Assembly: GCF_015665295.1 (NCBI RefSeq)
Contig: NZ_JADFAJ010000030.1
Location: 1 to 42,220 of the forward strand
Origin: Maricaulis sp.
GTDB lineage: Bacteria > Pseudomonadota > Alphaproteobacteria > Caulobacterales > Maricaulaceae
DNA length: 42,220 nt
Reading direction: 5' to 3'
A model generated the notes under the pieces. It was not told the origin of the DNA and ran no database searches. It saw only the letters and a list, made by a program, of their open reading frames with translations. How positions within the stretch are numbered: position 1 is the stretch's first letter; each line of letters starts with the position of its first letter. The position numbers were made by a program, and so were the translations under genes. Of the stretch, positions 14,337 through 23,505 are shown in pieces.

Positions 14337-15907
14337 TGTGCTGCCCCTTCCGGACCAATCCGACCGGCCAGCCACGCGGCCGCCTGGGCCGGGGTCTGGC
14401 GATCCAGATCGACCCGGCGATTGGCCTCGCGCATGGCATCATCGTCAATCGTCCCGATCAGTGAAGCCAACACGTCGACCAGCGCCGGATTGGCCGCCGC
14501 CCCGGGCGAGAGGAGGACAACCGCATCATAGGGCGGCAGGACGGCAAGCGGATCGTCAAGCACGACCAGGTCAAAGGCTGCAATCCGTCCATCCGTTGTA
14601 TAGGCCGAGATCAGGTCGACCTGCCCGTCGCGAACCGCGCCGTACATGAAAGTGGCGTCCATGGCCCGTGTCTGCATGGCCGAAAGCCCGTAACTGTCCC
14701 GCGTCATCACCCATTCCGGCCGCGAGAAGACTTCGGCATCGCCGCCGACGGTGAGTTCAGCCGCCAGCGGCGCCAGGTCCGCCAGACTGGCCACCCCCAG
14801 CGCTTCGGCCGACTCCCGGGCCATCGCAAAGCCGTAGGCGTTCTCGAAACCGAGGCTGCCGAGAGCGAGGATGCCGTGCTCTGCCCACAGCCAACCGGTC
14901 ATTTCGGCCAGCATGGCGTGCCGGTTGACGGGTTCGGGGCGGTTCATGACCGTCGCCCAGATCGTGCCGCTATAGTCGACATAGACATCAATCTCGCCGG
15001 ACCGCAGCGCATCAAAGGCAATGCTCGATCCCAGATTGTCGCGCCGCTCGACGCGCCCGCCCGCTCCGGCCAACCGGTCTTCCAGAAGAGCGCCAAGAAT
15101 GTATTGCTCGGTAAAGGCTTTCGCGCCGACCCGGATCGTCGTGTCCGAGAGCCGGGCCATCCGGGCCACTTCGCCGGCCTCTCGCGCGTTGCGACCGGCA
15201 GGTCCGAAATCGACGAAGCGCGGCGCGATCGTGACGGTCAGCAGGACGGCAAGGGCGAGCCCGACAAGACCGGCCAGCCGACTGCGGCGCTCGCGGGCTG
15301 CGACCTCCAGCAGGCGGATCATCTGGTCCAGGATGATGGCCAGGCCGGCCGCAAACAGACAGCCAAAGAGCACTGATAACCAGTTGCGGGTCTGCAGGCC
15401 GGCGAAAATGTAATTGCCGAGGCTGGACGCGCCGACCGGGGTTGCAAGGGTCGCCGCACCGACCACCCAGACCACGGCTGTCCGCAAACCGGCAACGATG
15501 ACCGGCAGGGCCAGCGGCAACTCGACCCGCCACAACTGCTCACGCGCCGTCATGCCGATCCCGCGCGCTGCATCGCGCACGACCGGATCGACGCCCTGCA
15601 GGCCGACAATCGTGTTTCGAAGGATGGGCAGGATGGAATAGAGCATGAGCGCCAGAAAGGCCGGTGCATAGCCGATCGTACCGCCCAGCAGCGGCACCAT
15701 CAGGGCCAGCAGGGCAAGGCCCGGTATGGTCTGGACGATGCTGGCCAGGTTGAGAACGAGGCCGGCCAGGCGTGGCCGCGATGCCGCGTAGATGCCGAGC
15801 GGCAGACTCAGCGTCAGCCCGACCAGGATGGCGGACAGGGAGAGCAGGACATGGCCGGCCAGGAGGTCCGGCAGTTCGGCCCAACGCTCGGCGAGATTGG
15901 CGTTCAT
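14333..15907 (-). CDS. osmoprotectant-type ABC permease fused to substrate-binding domain
   Basis: A 524-residue fusion protein. The N-terminal part (about 1-215) is a permease with the OpuCB/ProW-type helices and the coupling segment VGLQGVDPVVRDAARGIGMT. The C-terminal part (about 255-520) is an OpuAC-type ligand-binding domain (IRVGAKAFTEQYILGALLED, EIDVYVDYSGTIWA, AVRDGQVDLISAYTTDGRI). A membrane segment (about 217-235) joins them, holding the binding domain on the periplasmic face. Such fusions import glycine betaine, choline or related quaternary amines. The ligand pocket cannot be assigned here. Its start overlaps the ATPase gene in an ATGA. Confidence 0.92.
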   Translation of the reverse strand: MNANLAERWAELPDLLAGHVLLSLSAILVGLTLSLPLGIYAASRPRLAGLVLNLASIVQTIPGLALLALMVPLLGGTIGYAPAFLALMLYSILPILRNTIVGLQGVDPVVRDAARGIGMTAREQLWRVELPLALPVIVAGLRTAVVWVVGAATLATPVGASSLGNYIFAGLQTRNWLSVLFGCLFAAGLAIILDQMIRLLEVAARERRSRLAGLVGLALAVLLTVTIAPRFVDFGPAGRNAREAGEVARMARLSDTTIRVGAKAFTEQYILGALLEDRLAGAGGRVERRDNLGSSIAFDALRSGEIDVYVDYSGTIWATVMNRPEPVNRHAMLAEMTGWLWAEHGILALGSLGFENAYGFAMARESAEALGVASLADLAPLAAELTVGGDAEVFSRPEWVMTRDSYGLSAMQTRAMDATFMYGAVRDGQVDLISAYTTDGRIAAFDLVVLDDPLAVLPPYDAVVLLSPGAAANPALVDVLASLIGTIDDDAMREANRRVDLDRQTPAQAAAWLAGRIGPEGAAQ

Positions 15908-16683
15908 CGACCCAGCTCCGCTATCGCCTGCACCTGGCGGCGGGGCGTTTCCAGCAGACCGGTGACATAATCATCCACGGGAGAGGCCATCAGCTCTCGC
16001 GGCGTGCCGCGCTGGACGAGCTGTCCCTCACGCATCACCGCAACCTCATGGGCCATGATGAGGGCTTCCGCCATGTCATGGGTGACCATGACGGCGGCAA
16101 AGCCGAGCTCGGCCTGCAGGGCCCGAAAGTCCTGCTGCAGCCCGTCCCGCGTGATCGGATCGAGGGCACTGAACGGTTCATCCATCAAAACCAGCTCCGG
16201 CTCGCCCGCCAGGGCGCGGGCGAAGCCGACCCGCTGGCGCTGGCCGCCGGACAGTTCTGCCGGCAGGCGTTCACCGAATTCATCCGGATCGAGACGCACC
16301 AGCTCGAGCATTTCGCGAACCCGAAGCTCGACCCGGGCCGGATCCTGTCCGGCCAATTGCGGGATCAGTCCGACATTGCGCCGCACGCTCATGTGCGGAA
16401 ACAGGCCATCACCCTGCATCACCCAGCCGATGCGGCGGCGCAGAGCGACCGGATCCATGCCGTCAATATCCTCGCCGCCGAACAAAATCGAACCGCCTGA
16501 AGTCTCCTCCAGACGGTTGATCATTTTCAGCAGGCTGGTCTTGCCGCACCCGGAGGCCCCGGCCAGAACCAGCAACCGCCCGCGGGCGACCGACAGGGAG
16601 ACGCCCCGCACCGCCTCGACATCGCCTGCATACGTCTTGCGAACGTCACGGACATCAAGGACGGCTGGCGCGTGTTCGATCAA
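15904..16683 (-). CDS. ABC transporter ATP-binding protein, osmoprotectant type
   Basis: A 259-residue ATPase. Walker A is GASGCGKT (about 42-49), the signature LSGGQRQRVGFARAL, Walker B LVLMDEPF, and the switch His is in VMVTHDMAEAL. It resembles ProV/OpuCA but ends without the CBS domains many of these carry. The start is a TTG at 16683 that overlaps the DUF3126 stop (TTGA); no ATG or GTG precedes the first strand in frame. GGAAGA lies just upstream. It powers the permease/binding-protein fusion encoded immediately downstream. Confidence 0.92.
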   Translation of the reverse strand: MIEHAPAVLDVRDVRKTYAGDVEAVRGVSLSVARGRLLVLAGASGCGKTSLLKMINRLEETSGGSILFGGEDIDGMDPVALRRRIGWVMQGDGLFPHMSVRRNVGLIPQLAGQDPARVELRVREMLELVRLDPDEFGERLPAELSGGQRQRVGFARALAGEPELVLMDEPFSALDPITRDGLQQDFRALQAELGFAAVMVTHDMAEALIMAHEVAVMREGQLVQRGTPRELMASPVDDYVTGLLETPRRQVQAIAELGR

Positions 16684-16904
16684 AGATCTTCCAGGTCGAT
16701 ATCCAGGATGGTGATTTCGAACGAATAGGACAATTCGCCCTCATCGATGATCTTGGACACCACGCCCAGGCACTCATCGCCAATATGGATTTCGGCGCAC
16801 TCGTCAGGGCGGTTGCGGCACTGCACAACCATTTCCGGGTTGAGCTTGGCCTGCAGGAACATCTGGAGCTTGGCCGCTTCCAGCTGGGTCATGTTCTTGT
16901 TCAC
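16680..16904 (-). CDS. DUF3126 family protein
   Basis: A 74-residue soluble protein of the alphaproteobacterial DUF3126 family: AAKLQMFLQAKLNPEMVVQ, then AEIHIGDECLGVVSKIIDEG and SYSFEITILDIDLEDL. Function unknown. The GTG at 16904 is preferred because GGAG lies ten bases upstream; an ATG at 16892 (MTQLEAAK) has no ribosome site. It overlaps the TTG start of the ABC ATPase, so it heads that operon. Whether it has any link to transport is unclear, since this family is usually found in varied contexts. Confidence 0.85.
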   Translation of the reverse strand: MNKNMTQLEAAKLQMFLQAKLNPEMVVQCRNRPDECAEIHIGDECLGVVSKIIDEGELSYSFEITILDIDLEDL

Positions 16905-17017
16905 GGGATATTTCTCCGGTCGGGGGATTCGAAGTCGGGGCCAACTAAGCCCATGACAGGGGTGCCCGTCCAGTGTGGCACTGTCCGTCTCCCTGCGCGC
17001 GGCTCGGGACCAAGGCG

Positions 17018-17842
17018 TCAGCCGGAACCTTGCGGCAGGCTCTGGTCCATGCTTCTGGCCGGATCCTTGCCGCAGCCACCCACGACCTTGGCCGGCACGC
17101 CGGCAACCGTGCAGCCGGCGGGCACCGGCTCGAGCACAACAGAACCGGCTGCGATGCGCGCACCATCACCGACCGTGATATTGCCGAGCACGCGGGCACC
17201 GGCACCGATCAGCACACCCTTGCCGATCTTGGGATGACGGTCCTCATGGGCGGCACCGGTACCGCCGAGTGTCACCTCGTGCAGGATTGAACAATTGTCG
17301 CCGACGACCGCGGTCTCGCCGATCACGACCGAGGTCGCGTGGTCGAGCATGACGCCGCGACCGATCCGGGCGGCGGGATGGATGTCGAGGCCGAACCGCT
17401 CGCCGACCCGGCTCTGCAGGTGGAAGGCCAGGGTCTGGCGACCCTGATTCCACAACCAGTGCGCCACACGATGCGCCTGCAGGGCATTGTATCCCTTGAA
17501 GTAGAGGAAGGGTTGAAGAAGGCTCAAACAGGCGGGATCGCGCTCATCGATGGCGATCATGTCGGCAGCAGCGTTCTGAACGATATCCGGATCACCCGCG
17601 ATCGCCTCCTCGGCGACATCGCGGGCCAGCATGGCATCGAGCTGGGCATCGGCAAGTTTGGCGGCAATGCGATAGGCCAGCGCGTCGGAGAATCTGGCAT
17701 GACGCAGGATGGCAGCGTTCAGGAAGCTGGCGAGGATGGGCTCCTCGGCGGCGGCCGACGCGGCCTCGACGCGCAGACGCGCCCAGATGCTGTCGACGCC
17801 AGTGCGTGCCTCGACGGTTGTGTCCACTTGGCTGAGTGACAT
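17018..17842 (-). CDS. cysE: serine O-acetyltransferase
   Basis: A 274-residue enzyme that acetylates L-serine with acetyl-CoA, the first committed step to cysteine. The N-terminal helical domain (about 15-140, including DPACLSLLQPFLYFKGYNAL and AHRVAHWLW) is followed by the hexapeptide left-handed helix (IHPAARIGRGVMLDHATSVV, IGETAVVGDNCSILHEVTLG, GARVLGNITVGDGARIAAGS) with the catalytic His in MLDHATS and ILHEV. The ATG at 17842 has GAGGAG six bases upstream; the frame also offers a GTG at 17845. Its start overlaps the stop of the Nudix gene by one base (TGATG), so the two are coupled. Confidence 0.95.
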   Translation of the reverse strand: MSLSQVDTTVEARTGVDSIWARLRVEAASAAAEEPILASFLNAAILRHARFSDALAYRIAAKLADAQLDAMLARDVAEEAIAGDPDIVQNAAADMIAIDERDPACLSLLQPFLYFKGYNALQAHRVAHWLWNQGRQTLAFHLQSRVGERFGLDIHPAARIGRGVMLDHATSVVIGETAVVGDNCSILHEVTLGGTGAAHEDRHPKIGKGVLIGAGARVLGNITVGDGARIAAGSVVLEPVPAGCTVAGVPAKVVGGCGKDPARSMDQSLPQGSG

Positions 17843-18447
17843 CACGCTCTCCTCGCGCCTTGATCCAGCATCGCGGTGGCCAGCTCAACGGCCAGCTCAC
17901 CCTCCCGCGCCATGTAGTATGCCCGCAGCAGCATCGCTACCGTCAAGGCGTCGGATATCTTGCCCGAACTCACGTCTTCAAGGGCTTCACGAAAATGCAC
18001 AAGGCGCAGAGCGAGCTCCTCGGTACCGTCCGGATCGGGCTCTCCTGCGGTCAGCCCTGTCGCCAGATAGCCGATCGCGGCTTCATCCGTGACCGAGTTC
18101 GACAGCTCCATACGCAGAATTTCCTGCCAGTTTTCCGCCGCATAGCCCGTTTCCTCGCGCAGCTCGCGAACCGCACCTGCCTGGGGATCGGCTCCCAGCG
18201 GACCGCCGCCTTCCGGGATCTCCCAGCTATAGCGGTCCTGCGGAAACCGGTGCTGCCCGACCAGCAGGATACGGCCATCCGGAAAGACTGGCAGGACCGC
18301 CAGCGCCAGATTGGCAAAGCCAACCACGCCGTAAATCCCGGGCGCGCCATCGGGGCGGATCACCGCATGCTCGGTCAGGCTGACCCAGGGGTTGCGATAG
18401 ATCTCACGACTGGATTCGACCTGCCAGGGGCCGCGCCTCTTGCTCAT
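17842..18447 (-). CDS. Nudix hydrolase (ADP-ribose pyrophosphatase-like)
   Basis: A 201-residue soluble hydrolase of nucleoside diphosphate derivatives. The Nudix box is GGGPLGADPQAGAVRELREE then TGY. The catalytic REUXEE part is intact (RELREE), but the upstream Glu of the GX5E element is Ala (GPLGAD rather than GPLGED). The N-terminal part (YGVVGFANLALAVLPVF and ILLVGQHRFPQDRYSWEIPE) is typical of the NudF/ADP-ribose group. Its stop overlaps cysE, and it starts 36 bases after the stop of the RND pump gene, so it probably shares that transcript. Confidence 0.9.
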   Translation of the reverse strand: MSKRRGPWQVESSREIYRNPWVSLTEHAVIRPDGAPGIYGVVGFANLALAVLPVFPDGRILLVGQHRFPQDRYSWEIPEGGGPLGADPQAGAVRELREETGYAAENWQEILRMELSNSVTDEAAIGYLATGLTAGEPDPDGTEELALRLVHFREALEDVSSGKISDALTVAMLLRAYYMAREGELAVELATAMLDQGARRA

Positions 18448-18483
18448 GATGCACCTTCATCACTGCCTTGGACCGGGTCAGGG

Positions 18484-21400
18484 CTAGGCGTGTTCGGGCG
18501 TGGCCGGCAAGTCTTCAGCCCGTTCGCGATGACGGCGCAGGGCTTCGGCCAGACGGCGTTTCTTCTCCGCCAAGCGCGTCAGCAGCGTGAAGGCAGCGGG
18601 CGCAAAGACGAGGGCCAGCAGCGCCGACCCGGCAACACCGCCGACCATGGCGGCGGCGAAGGGAAGCCAGAAACTGTCGCCCGACAGGATCAGCGGGATG
18701 AAACCGCCAATCGTCGTCAGCGTGGTCGAAACGATGTGACGCGTCGCATCCATCACCGTGGCCTGCACCGCACCCGCCTCCAGGGCGACCGCCGCCGGAT
18801 TGGCCCGCAATGCTGACAGCACGACAATGGCGCCATTGATCGACAGCCCCATCAGCCCCATCGAGCCGACGATGGCGTTGAAGCCGAGCGGCGTGCCGAA
18901 AGCCCAGACGCCAAACATGGCCAGGCCGACCGACAGGAAGGCGACGATGAAGATCACGCCGGCATAACGGAAGGAGTTGAAAGCCAGCACCACCGACCCG
19001 ATCATCAGGACCAGCAGCGGCAGGGCCGTTCCGAACAGGCCGGCCATGGCATTGCCGCGTTCAGCGGCCTCCCCGGCGACCTGCAGCTCATAGCCTGGCG
19101 GCAGGATGATGCCAGCCTCGTCCAGCGCGGCGAAGAAATGCTCCAGCGCGGGTGCCGGCAGCGTGTAGGGATCAAGATAGCCGTAGATCGTGTTCACCCG
19201 GCGACCGTCCTCATGCGGAATGCGGGCGACTTGCGGTGCCAGCACGACATCCCCCAGCGCGGCCATCGGCGATGACAGGATGTCGCTGCCTTGTGCAGCA
19301 AGAGGAGAGGCGGAAACGGCTGACAGGCTGGAGCGCCGCGAGTCACGGGCAATGACCCGGACCGGCAATTCCTCCACACCTTCCAACACGCTTCCGCCCA
19401 CAACGCCGTCCAATTCGCCCCGCAACCGGTTGGCGAGGTCATCAAGACGAATTCCGGCAAGTTCGGCAGACGCCTCATCGGCCATGATCCGGGCGACAGG
19501 CTCACCCATTTCCAGCAGGCCGAGCGTATGGGTAATGGTCGGCGTCTGTGCGAGCACGGCACGGATCTCATTGCCTAGGCGGTTGAGTTCGGACAGTTCC
19601 GGGCCCACCAGCACAAGCTCGATCGGCGCCGGGATGGGCGGCCCCTGTTCAAAGGGCAGCGTCAGCAGGCGCGCGTCCGGAAATTCGGACATCACACGGC
19701 GCTGCAGGTCCGGGAGGATGCGCGCCGTCGCCTCGGGAGAGACCGTGTGCACGAAACCGGCCGCATAGCTGGACACGCCGGACTGGTTGCCGACGACATT
19801 GTAGTAAGTCCGCGGGCCACTCTCGCCGATCACCCAGGAGACGCGTTCAACGCCGTCATAGGACTCGATCAGCGCCGAAGCCCGTTCGGTCTGGCGCCGG
19901 GTTTCCGCTATCGAGGTGGAAGACGGCAATTCCATCGACAGCTGGAACATGTCCCGTTCGGTCGGCGGAAAAAACTGCATCGGCAGGGTGGAAGCGGCGA
20001 CGAAGCCTGCGATCGGCAGCAGGAGTCCGCCGACCAGGCCCGTCCAGGGACGCTGTGTCACCGCGTCAAGCACGCCCCTGTACAGACCGGCCAGCGGACC
20101 CGCACCGATCCCGTGTCGCCAGAAGCGACGGGGAGCACCGGCCATTGCCGGATCATCGAACCAGGCCGCGAATGCGCCGACAACGGTCATCGCAAGCACG
20201 AAGGAGGAAACCACCGCAAAGATCACGGAGATGCCGATCATCGAGATAAACTCGCCGGCGGCACCGGGCATCAGGGCAATCGGCGCGAAGGCGAAGACCG
20301 TTGTCAGCGTCGAGGCCAGGAGCGGCGCGAACAGGTGGCGAAGCGCCTTGTCCAGCGCATCGACCGGGCTTGCGCCACGCGCGCGCATCAGCCGGTATTC
20401 GTCAACGACAACAATCGCATTATCGATCAACAGTCCAAGCGCGACGACCAGGCCGGTCACCGACATCTGGTGCAGGGGCTCGTCATAGATCCGGGTCAGC
20501 AGCAGGACAGCCAGAACGGTCAGCGGCAAGGCCGACCCGACGATCAACGCTGCGCGCCAGCCCATCATCACGAACAGCACGGCAAATACGATCAGCGCCG
20601 AATAGCCCAGATCCCGGGCCAGGCCGGAGAGCCGGATGTCGACATAATCGGCCTGGCGGAAAATCGTCTCGACCTGGACCCCCGGCACCGCGGCCGCGAA
20701 CTCGGCGACGACTGTGTCGGCAGCTGCCGACCATGTGTCGACGCGCAATTCGGGCTGGAGATAGGCCGCGACGAAGACCGCGCGGCGGCCATGCGTGGTC
20801 GCCATGGCGTCGACCGGCGTGCGCGCGCCCTTCTCCACCTCGGCAACGTCACCAACGCGGATGAAACCGCCATCGGGACCCTCGCCCAGGGCGATGGCGC
20901 GTATACGATCCAGCCCGTCAAACTCGCCGGCAATCTCGACATTGAGATCAACCCCGCCGGCGCGCAGCTCACCGGCCGGCGATTTCGCGTCAGCGCTGGC
21001 GGTCAGGCGCGCCAGGTCCGCCATGGTGAGACCGAGAGCAGCCAGCGTGTCAGGATCGGCAACAATGCGGATCTCTTCCTCGACCTCGCCGAAAATGGCG
21101 GTCTCCTCGGTGCCACTCATATTGCGCAGGCGCGATTCAAGGTCTGATGCGAGGCGCGACAGGATGGCGAGATTTTCCTCGCCACTCTCGCCCCAGCTTA
21201 GCGAGACGATCATGGTTGCCGCCCCGAGATACTGACGCCGCACATCCGGGGCGATCACACCCTGCGGCAGGGACGGGCGAACACTTTCCACCTGCTCTCG
21301 GATCTGCGTCCAGGCCTGATTTACCTCGGTGGCATTCAGGTCTTCGCGGATCTGCAGCTGTATGACGGAGACACCGGAACGCGAATTGGACGATGTTGAA

Positions 21401-21627
21401 TTGATCTCGGCGAGCTCGTGGATCGCATTTTCAAGCGGCTCGGTGACGAGGGCCTCGACGCGTTCCGCAGAGGCACCGGGAAAGGCCGTCACAACCAGTC
21501 CAAAGCGCTCGGTCAGCGACGGGTCTTCCTGGCGGCCAAGCGACAGCAGGGCTCCGATACCGGCCGCAACCAGCAGGATGACGGCGAGGACGGTCAGGCG
21601 GGAATAGCGATAAAAAATCGTGCTCAT
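18484..21627 (-). CDS. RND efflux pump inner membrane subunit
   Basis: A 1047-residue proton-driven exporter of the RND superfamily. It has the two-fold RND plan: helix 1 (SRLTVLAVILLVAAGIGALL), a first periplasmic domain with AFPGASAERVEALVTEPLEN, helices 2-6, helix 7, a second periplasmic domain, and helices 8-12. The proton-relay helix reads GLVVALGLLIDNAIVVVDEY, a variant of the AcrB LVDDAIVVVE with Asn in place of the second Asp. This places it in a divergent branch. The ATG overlaps the adaptor stop in an ATGA. It probably exports amphiphilic compounds with the adaptor; no outer membrane channel gene is in the window. Confidence 0.93.
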   Translation of the reverse strand: MSTIFYRYSRLTVLAVILLVAAGIGALLSLGRQEDPSLTERFGLVVTAFPGASAERVEALVTEPLENAIHELAEINSTSSNSRSGVSVIQLQIREDLNATEVNQAWTQIREQVESVRPSLPQGVIAPDVRRQYLGAATMIVSLSWGESGEENLAILSRLASDLESRLRNMSGTEETAIFGEVEEEIRIVADPDTLAALGLTMADLARLTASADAKSPAGELRAGGVDLNVEIAGEFDGLDRIRAIALGEGPDGGFIRVGDVAEVEKGARTPVDAMATTHGRRAVFVAAYLQPELRVDTWSAAADTVVAEFAAAVPGVQVETIFRQADYVDIRLSGLARDLGYSALIVFAVLFVMMGWRAALIVGSALPLTVLAVLLLTRIYDEPLHQMSVTGLVVALGLLIDNAIVVVDEYRLMRARGASPVDALDKALRHLFAPLLASTLTTVFAFAPIALMPGAAGEFISMIGISVIFAVVSSFVLAMTVVGAFAAWFDDPAMAGAPRRFWRHGIGAGPLAGLYRGVLDAVTQRPWTGLVGGLLLPIAGFVAASTLPMQFFPPTERDMFQLSMELPSSTSIAETRRQTERASALIESYDGVERVSWVIGESGPRTYYNVVGNQSGVSSYAAGFVHTVSPEATARILPDLQRRVMSEFPDARLLTLPFEQGPPIPAPIELVLVGPELSELNRLGNEIRAVLAQTPTITHTLGLLEMGEPVARIMADEASAELAGIRLDDLANRLRGELDGVVGGSVLEGVEELPVRVIARDSRRSSLSAVSASPLAAQGSDILSSPMAALGDVVLAPQVARIPHEDGRRVNTIYGYLDPYTLPAPALEHFFAALDEAGIILPPGYELQVAGEAAERGNAMAGLFGTALPLLVLMIGSVVLAFNSFRYAGVIFIVAFLSVGLAMFGVWAFGTPLGFNAIVGSMGLMGLSINGAIVVLSALRANPAAVALEAGAVQATVMDATRHIVSTTLTTIGGFIPLILSGDSFWLPFAAAMVGGVAGSALLALVFAPAAFTLLTRLAEKKRRLAEALRRHRERAEDLPATPEHA

Positions 21628-22763
21628 CGGGCCCGCGCCTCAACGGTGGCGGGTACGACATGCTGGCCGGGCGTGATCCGCTGGAGACCCGATGCCAGCA
21701 ATATCTCGCCATTTTCGACGGCGCCGCGCACATAGACCCGTTCAGCCTCGATGCGCACCGTCTCGACGACGCGCGGCTGGAGCCGGTAGTCACCATTGGC
21801 GTCGGGCGTCAGGACATAGACCGACCACAGCCCGCGGCGCCCCTCGGCGAGCGCGGCCGTCGGGACCCAGAAACCCTCCGTGCCAATCGGCGTGGCGACC
21901 GCGAGCCGGACGATCTGTCCGGCGGCCACGGACTGTTGCGCTTCGAGATCGAAAATGGCCGTCACGGTGCGGGTCTGCCGGTCCACGACGCTGGATGAAG
22001 CGCGGAAACGGGCGCGCACCGGCGCAGCCTGGCTATCGACGGCGAAGCTGGCGATATCGCCGGACCGGTACCGGGCGGCCACGCTTTGCGGCAGCCCGAC
22101 CCGGACTTCCAGCGAGTCGAGCTCGACCAGTTCGAGCAGGGGCTGCCCCGGCGAGGCGATGGCGCCCTCATCCGAGCGACGGGCTGTCACCACGCCATCA
22201 AACGGCGCGGTCATGACGGAGAGGTCGAGCTGGATGCGCAGGGCGTCGGCCGCGGCAGCGGCGGCGTTCTGGCGCGCCAGTGCGGCCCGGGTGGATGTTC
22301 GCACCTCGTCGAAACGCTGCTGGGAGATATGACCGCGCTCAAGAAGCTGGGCCTGGCGGGTCTCGGTGTCCGTCGCCAGCGCCGTCTGGGCAGCGGCCTC
22401 GGCGGTCTGGGCATCGGCTGCGGCGATTTGCGCCTGCAAGGCACGGACATCGAGGCGGGCGAGAATCTCGCCCTCGACGACACGGTCACCGACATCGACC
22501 AGGACATTCTCGATCCGGCCCGACCGCTCAAAGCCGAGTGCGCTTTCCCGACGCGCGGTGATCAGGCCGGGGAAGAATTCGGCGATGTTTGCATCGTCAT
22601 CATAATCGGCGGTGATGGTCGAGACGCTCAGGGGGGGCGGCGCACTGGCGATGAAATTGGCTTCGGCCCGCAACGCGGTCACGCCGAACACCAGCACAGC
22701 CACAATGATGGCGGCCAGACCGACTGCAGATCCGGCACCCAGGCGCCGCTTGTAAAGAGACAT
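21624..22763 (-). CDS. RND efflux periplasmic adaptor (membrane fusion protein)
   Basis: A 379-residue adaptor. One N-terminal anchor (about 10-32), then the lipoyl half-motif GRIENVLVDVGDRVVEGEIL, a coiled-coil hairpin rich in Ala/Gln (QAQIAAADAQTAEAAAQTAL to ADALRIQLDLSV), the second lipoyl half (APFDGVVTARRSDEGAIASP), and beta-barrel and membrane-proximal domains. There is no lipobox Cys. It links the pump encoded just downstream (overlap ATGA) to an outer membrane channel. GAGGATG precedes the start. A 15-bp palindrome about 60 bases upstream is the likely TetR operator. Confidence 0.92.
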   Translation of the reverse strand: MSLYKRRLGAGSAVGLAAIIVAVLVFGVTALRAEANFIASAPPPLSVSTITADYDDDANIAEFFPGLITARRESALGFERSGRIENVLVDVGDRVVEGEILARLDVRALQAQIAAADAQTAEAAAQTALATDTETRQAQLLERGHISQQRFDEVRTSTRAALARQNAAAAAADALRIQLDLSVMTAPFDGVVTARRSDEGAIASPGQPLLELVELDSLEVRVGLPQSVAARYRSGDIASFAVDSQAAPVRARFRASSSVVDRQTRTVTAIFDLEAQQSVAAGQIVRLAVATPIGTEGFWVPTAALAEGRRGLWSVYVLTPDANGDYRLQPRVVETVRIEAERVYVRGAVENGEILLASGLQRITPGQHVVPATVEARAR

Positions 22764-22821
22764 GTGAACATCCTCGTCCTGTCACGGTCGAGGATATAGG
22801 GCATCGAATAGCGTTTGAGAA

Positions 22822-22836
22822 GTGAACAGTGTTCAC
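22822..22836. promoter_or_regulatory. palindromic operator between tetR and the efflux adaptor gene
   Basis: GTGAACAGTGTTCAC is a perfect 7-1-7 palindrome lying 59 bases before the adaptor start and 17 bases after the tetR stop. Size and form suit a TetR-family operator. It sits where it would overlap or flank the promoter of the pump genes (TATATC on the minus strand follows it), so repression by the adjacent TetR protein is likely. Confidence 0.7.
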
Positions 22837-22853
22837 GTTTTTTGTAATAATGA

Positions 22854-23501
22854 CTATTCGGATTTGAGAAGGCCCCGCATGATCATGTCTGTATGCAGGT
22901 CGATGACGGCATCGCGGGTGACATGTTCCGAGCCCGGCATGCCATTGGGGAAGTCGCTGATGCTCACGATCAGCATGGTCAGACCATGCAGGCTGGCCCA
23001 GACACTCTTGGACGCAACGCGGGGATCAACCTCGCGGAAAGAGCCTTCCAGCTGACCGGCCTTGATCATGTCGACGAGCTTTTCCTCGGCCTCGAAGGCA
23101 ACTTCCTTTTCATCATGGAGATGCGGCCTTGAGGTCACCGAGGCCGAGAACGCCATCATGTAGTGATTGGGCTCTTCAAGACCGGTCTCGATATAGGCCC
23201 GCATGCAGCGCGAACACAGCGGCGCAATGCCGCCGCCCTCTTCCATCGCGGCATGGATGCGCGACAGGAGGCGTTCAAAGAACATTTCCCGGATCGACGC
23301 AAACAACTCGTCCTTGGAGGCAAAATACTTGTAAATCGCGGCTGGCGAATAATCGATCGCCTCGGCGAGACGGCGCATGGAAATCCCCTCTTCCCCTTCG
23401 GAGGTGAAGATGGTCTCGGCGGCGTCGATGATGGCTTCGCGCACCTTGCGGCGGCGGCGGTCAGCCGGCGTGTCATCTTCGATGGCGATTTCAGCGTTCA
23501 T
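22854..23501 (-). CDS. TetR family transcriptional regulator
   Basis: A 215-residue repressor. The N-terminal helix-turn-helix (about 18-65) reads KVREAIIDAAETIFTSEGEE, ISMRRLAEAIDYSPAAIYKY and FASKDELFASI, a standard TetR DNA-binding domain. The C-terminal helical ligand domain follows (about 75-210; MMAFSASVTSRPHLHDEKEV and a TetR_C-type core). It precedes the adaptor and pump genes on the same strand, and a 15-bp palindrome lies between. The ATG at 23501 starts just before the HTH; the open frame upstream to 24272 is antisense to the nitroreductase. The ribosome site is weak, and a 10-bp palindrome lies in its leader. Confidence 0.92.
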   Translation of the reverse strand: MNAEIAIEDDTPADRRRRKVREAIIDAAETIFTSEGEEGISMRRLAEAIDYSPAAIYKYFASKDELFASIREMFFERLLSRIHAAMEEGGGIAPLCSRCMRAYIETGLEEPNHYMMAFSASVTSRPHLHDEKEVAFEAEEKLVDMIKAGQLEGSFREVDPRVASKSVWASLHGLTMLIVSISDFPNGMPGSEHVTRDAVIDLHTDMIMRGLLKSE

Positions 23502-23505
23502 TCTT

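Noticed and set aside
19747-21147. 466-codon plus-strand frame inside the RND pump gene
   Set aside because: Antisense shadow of a well-supported transporter; Arg/Gly/Gln-rich with no domain.
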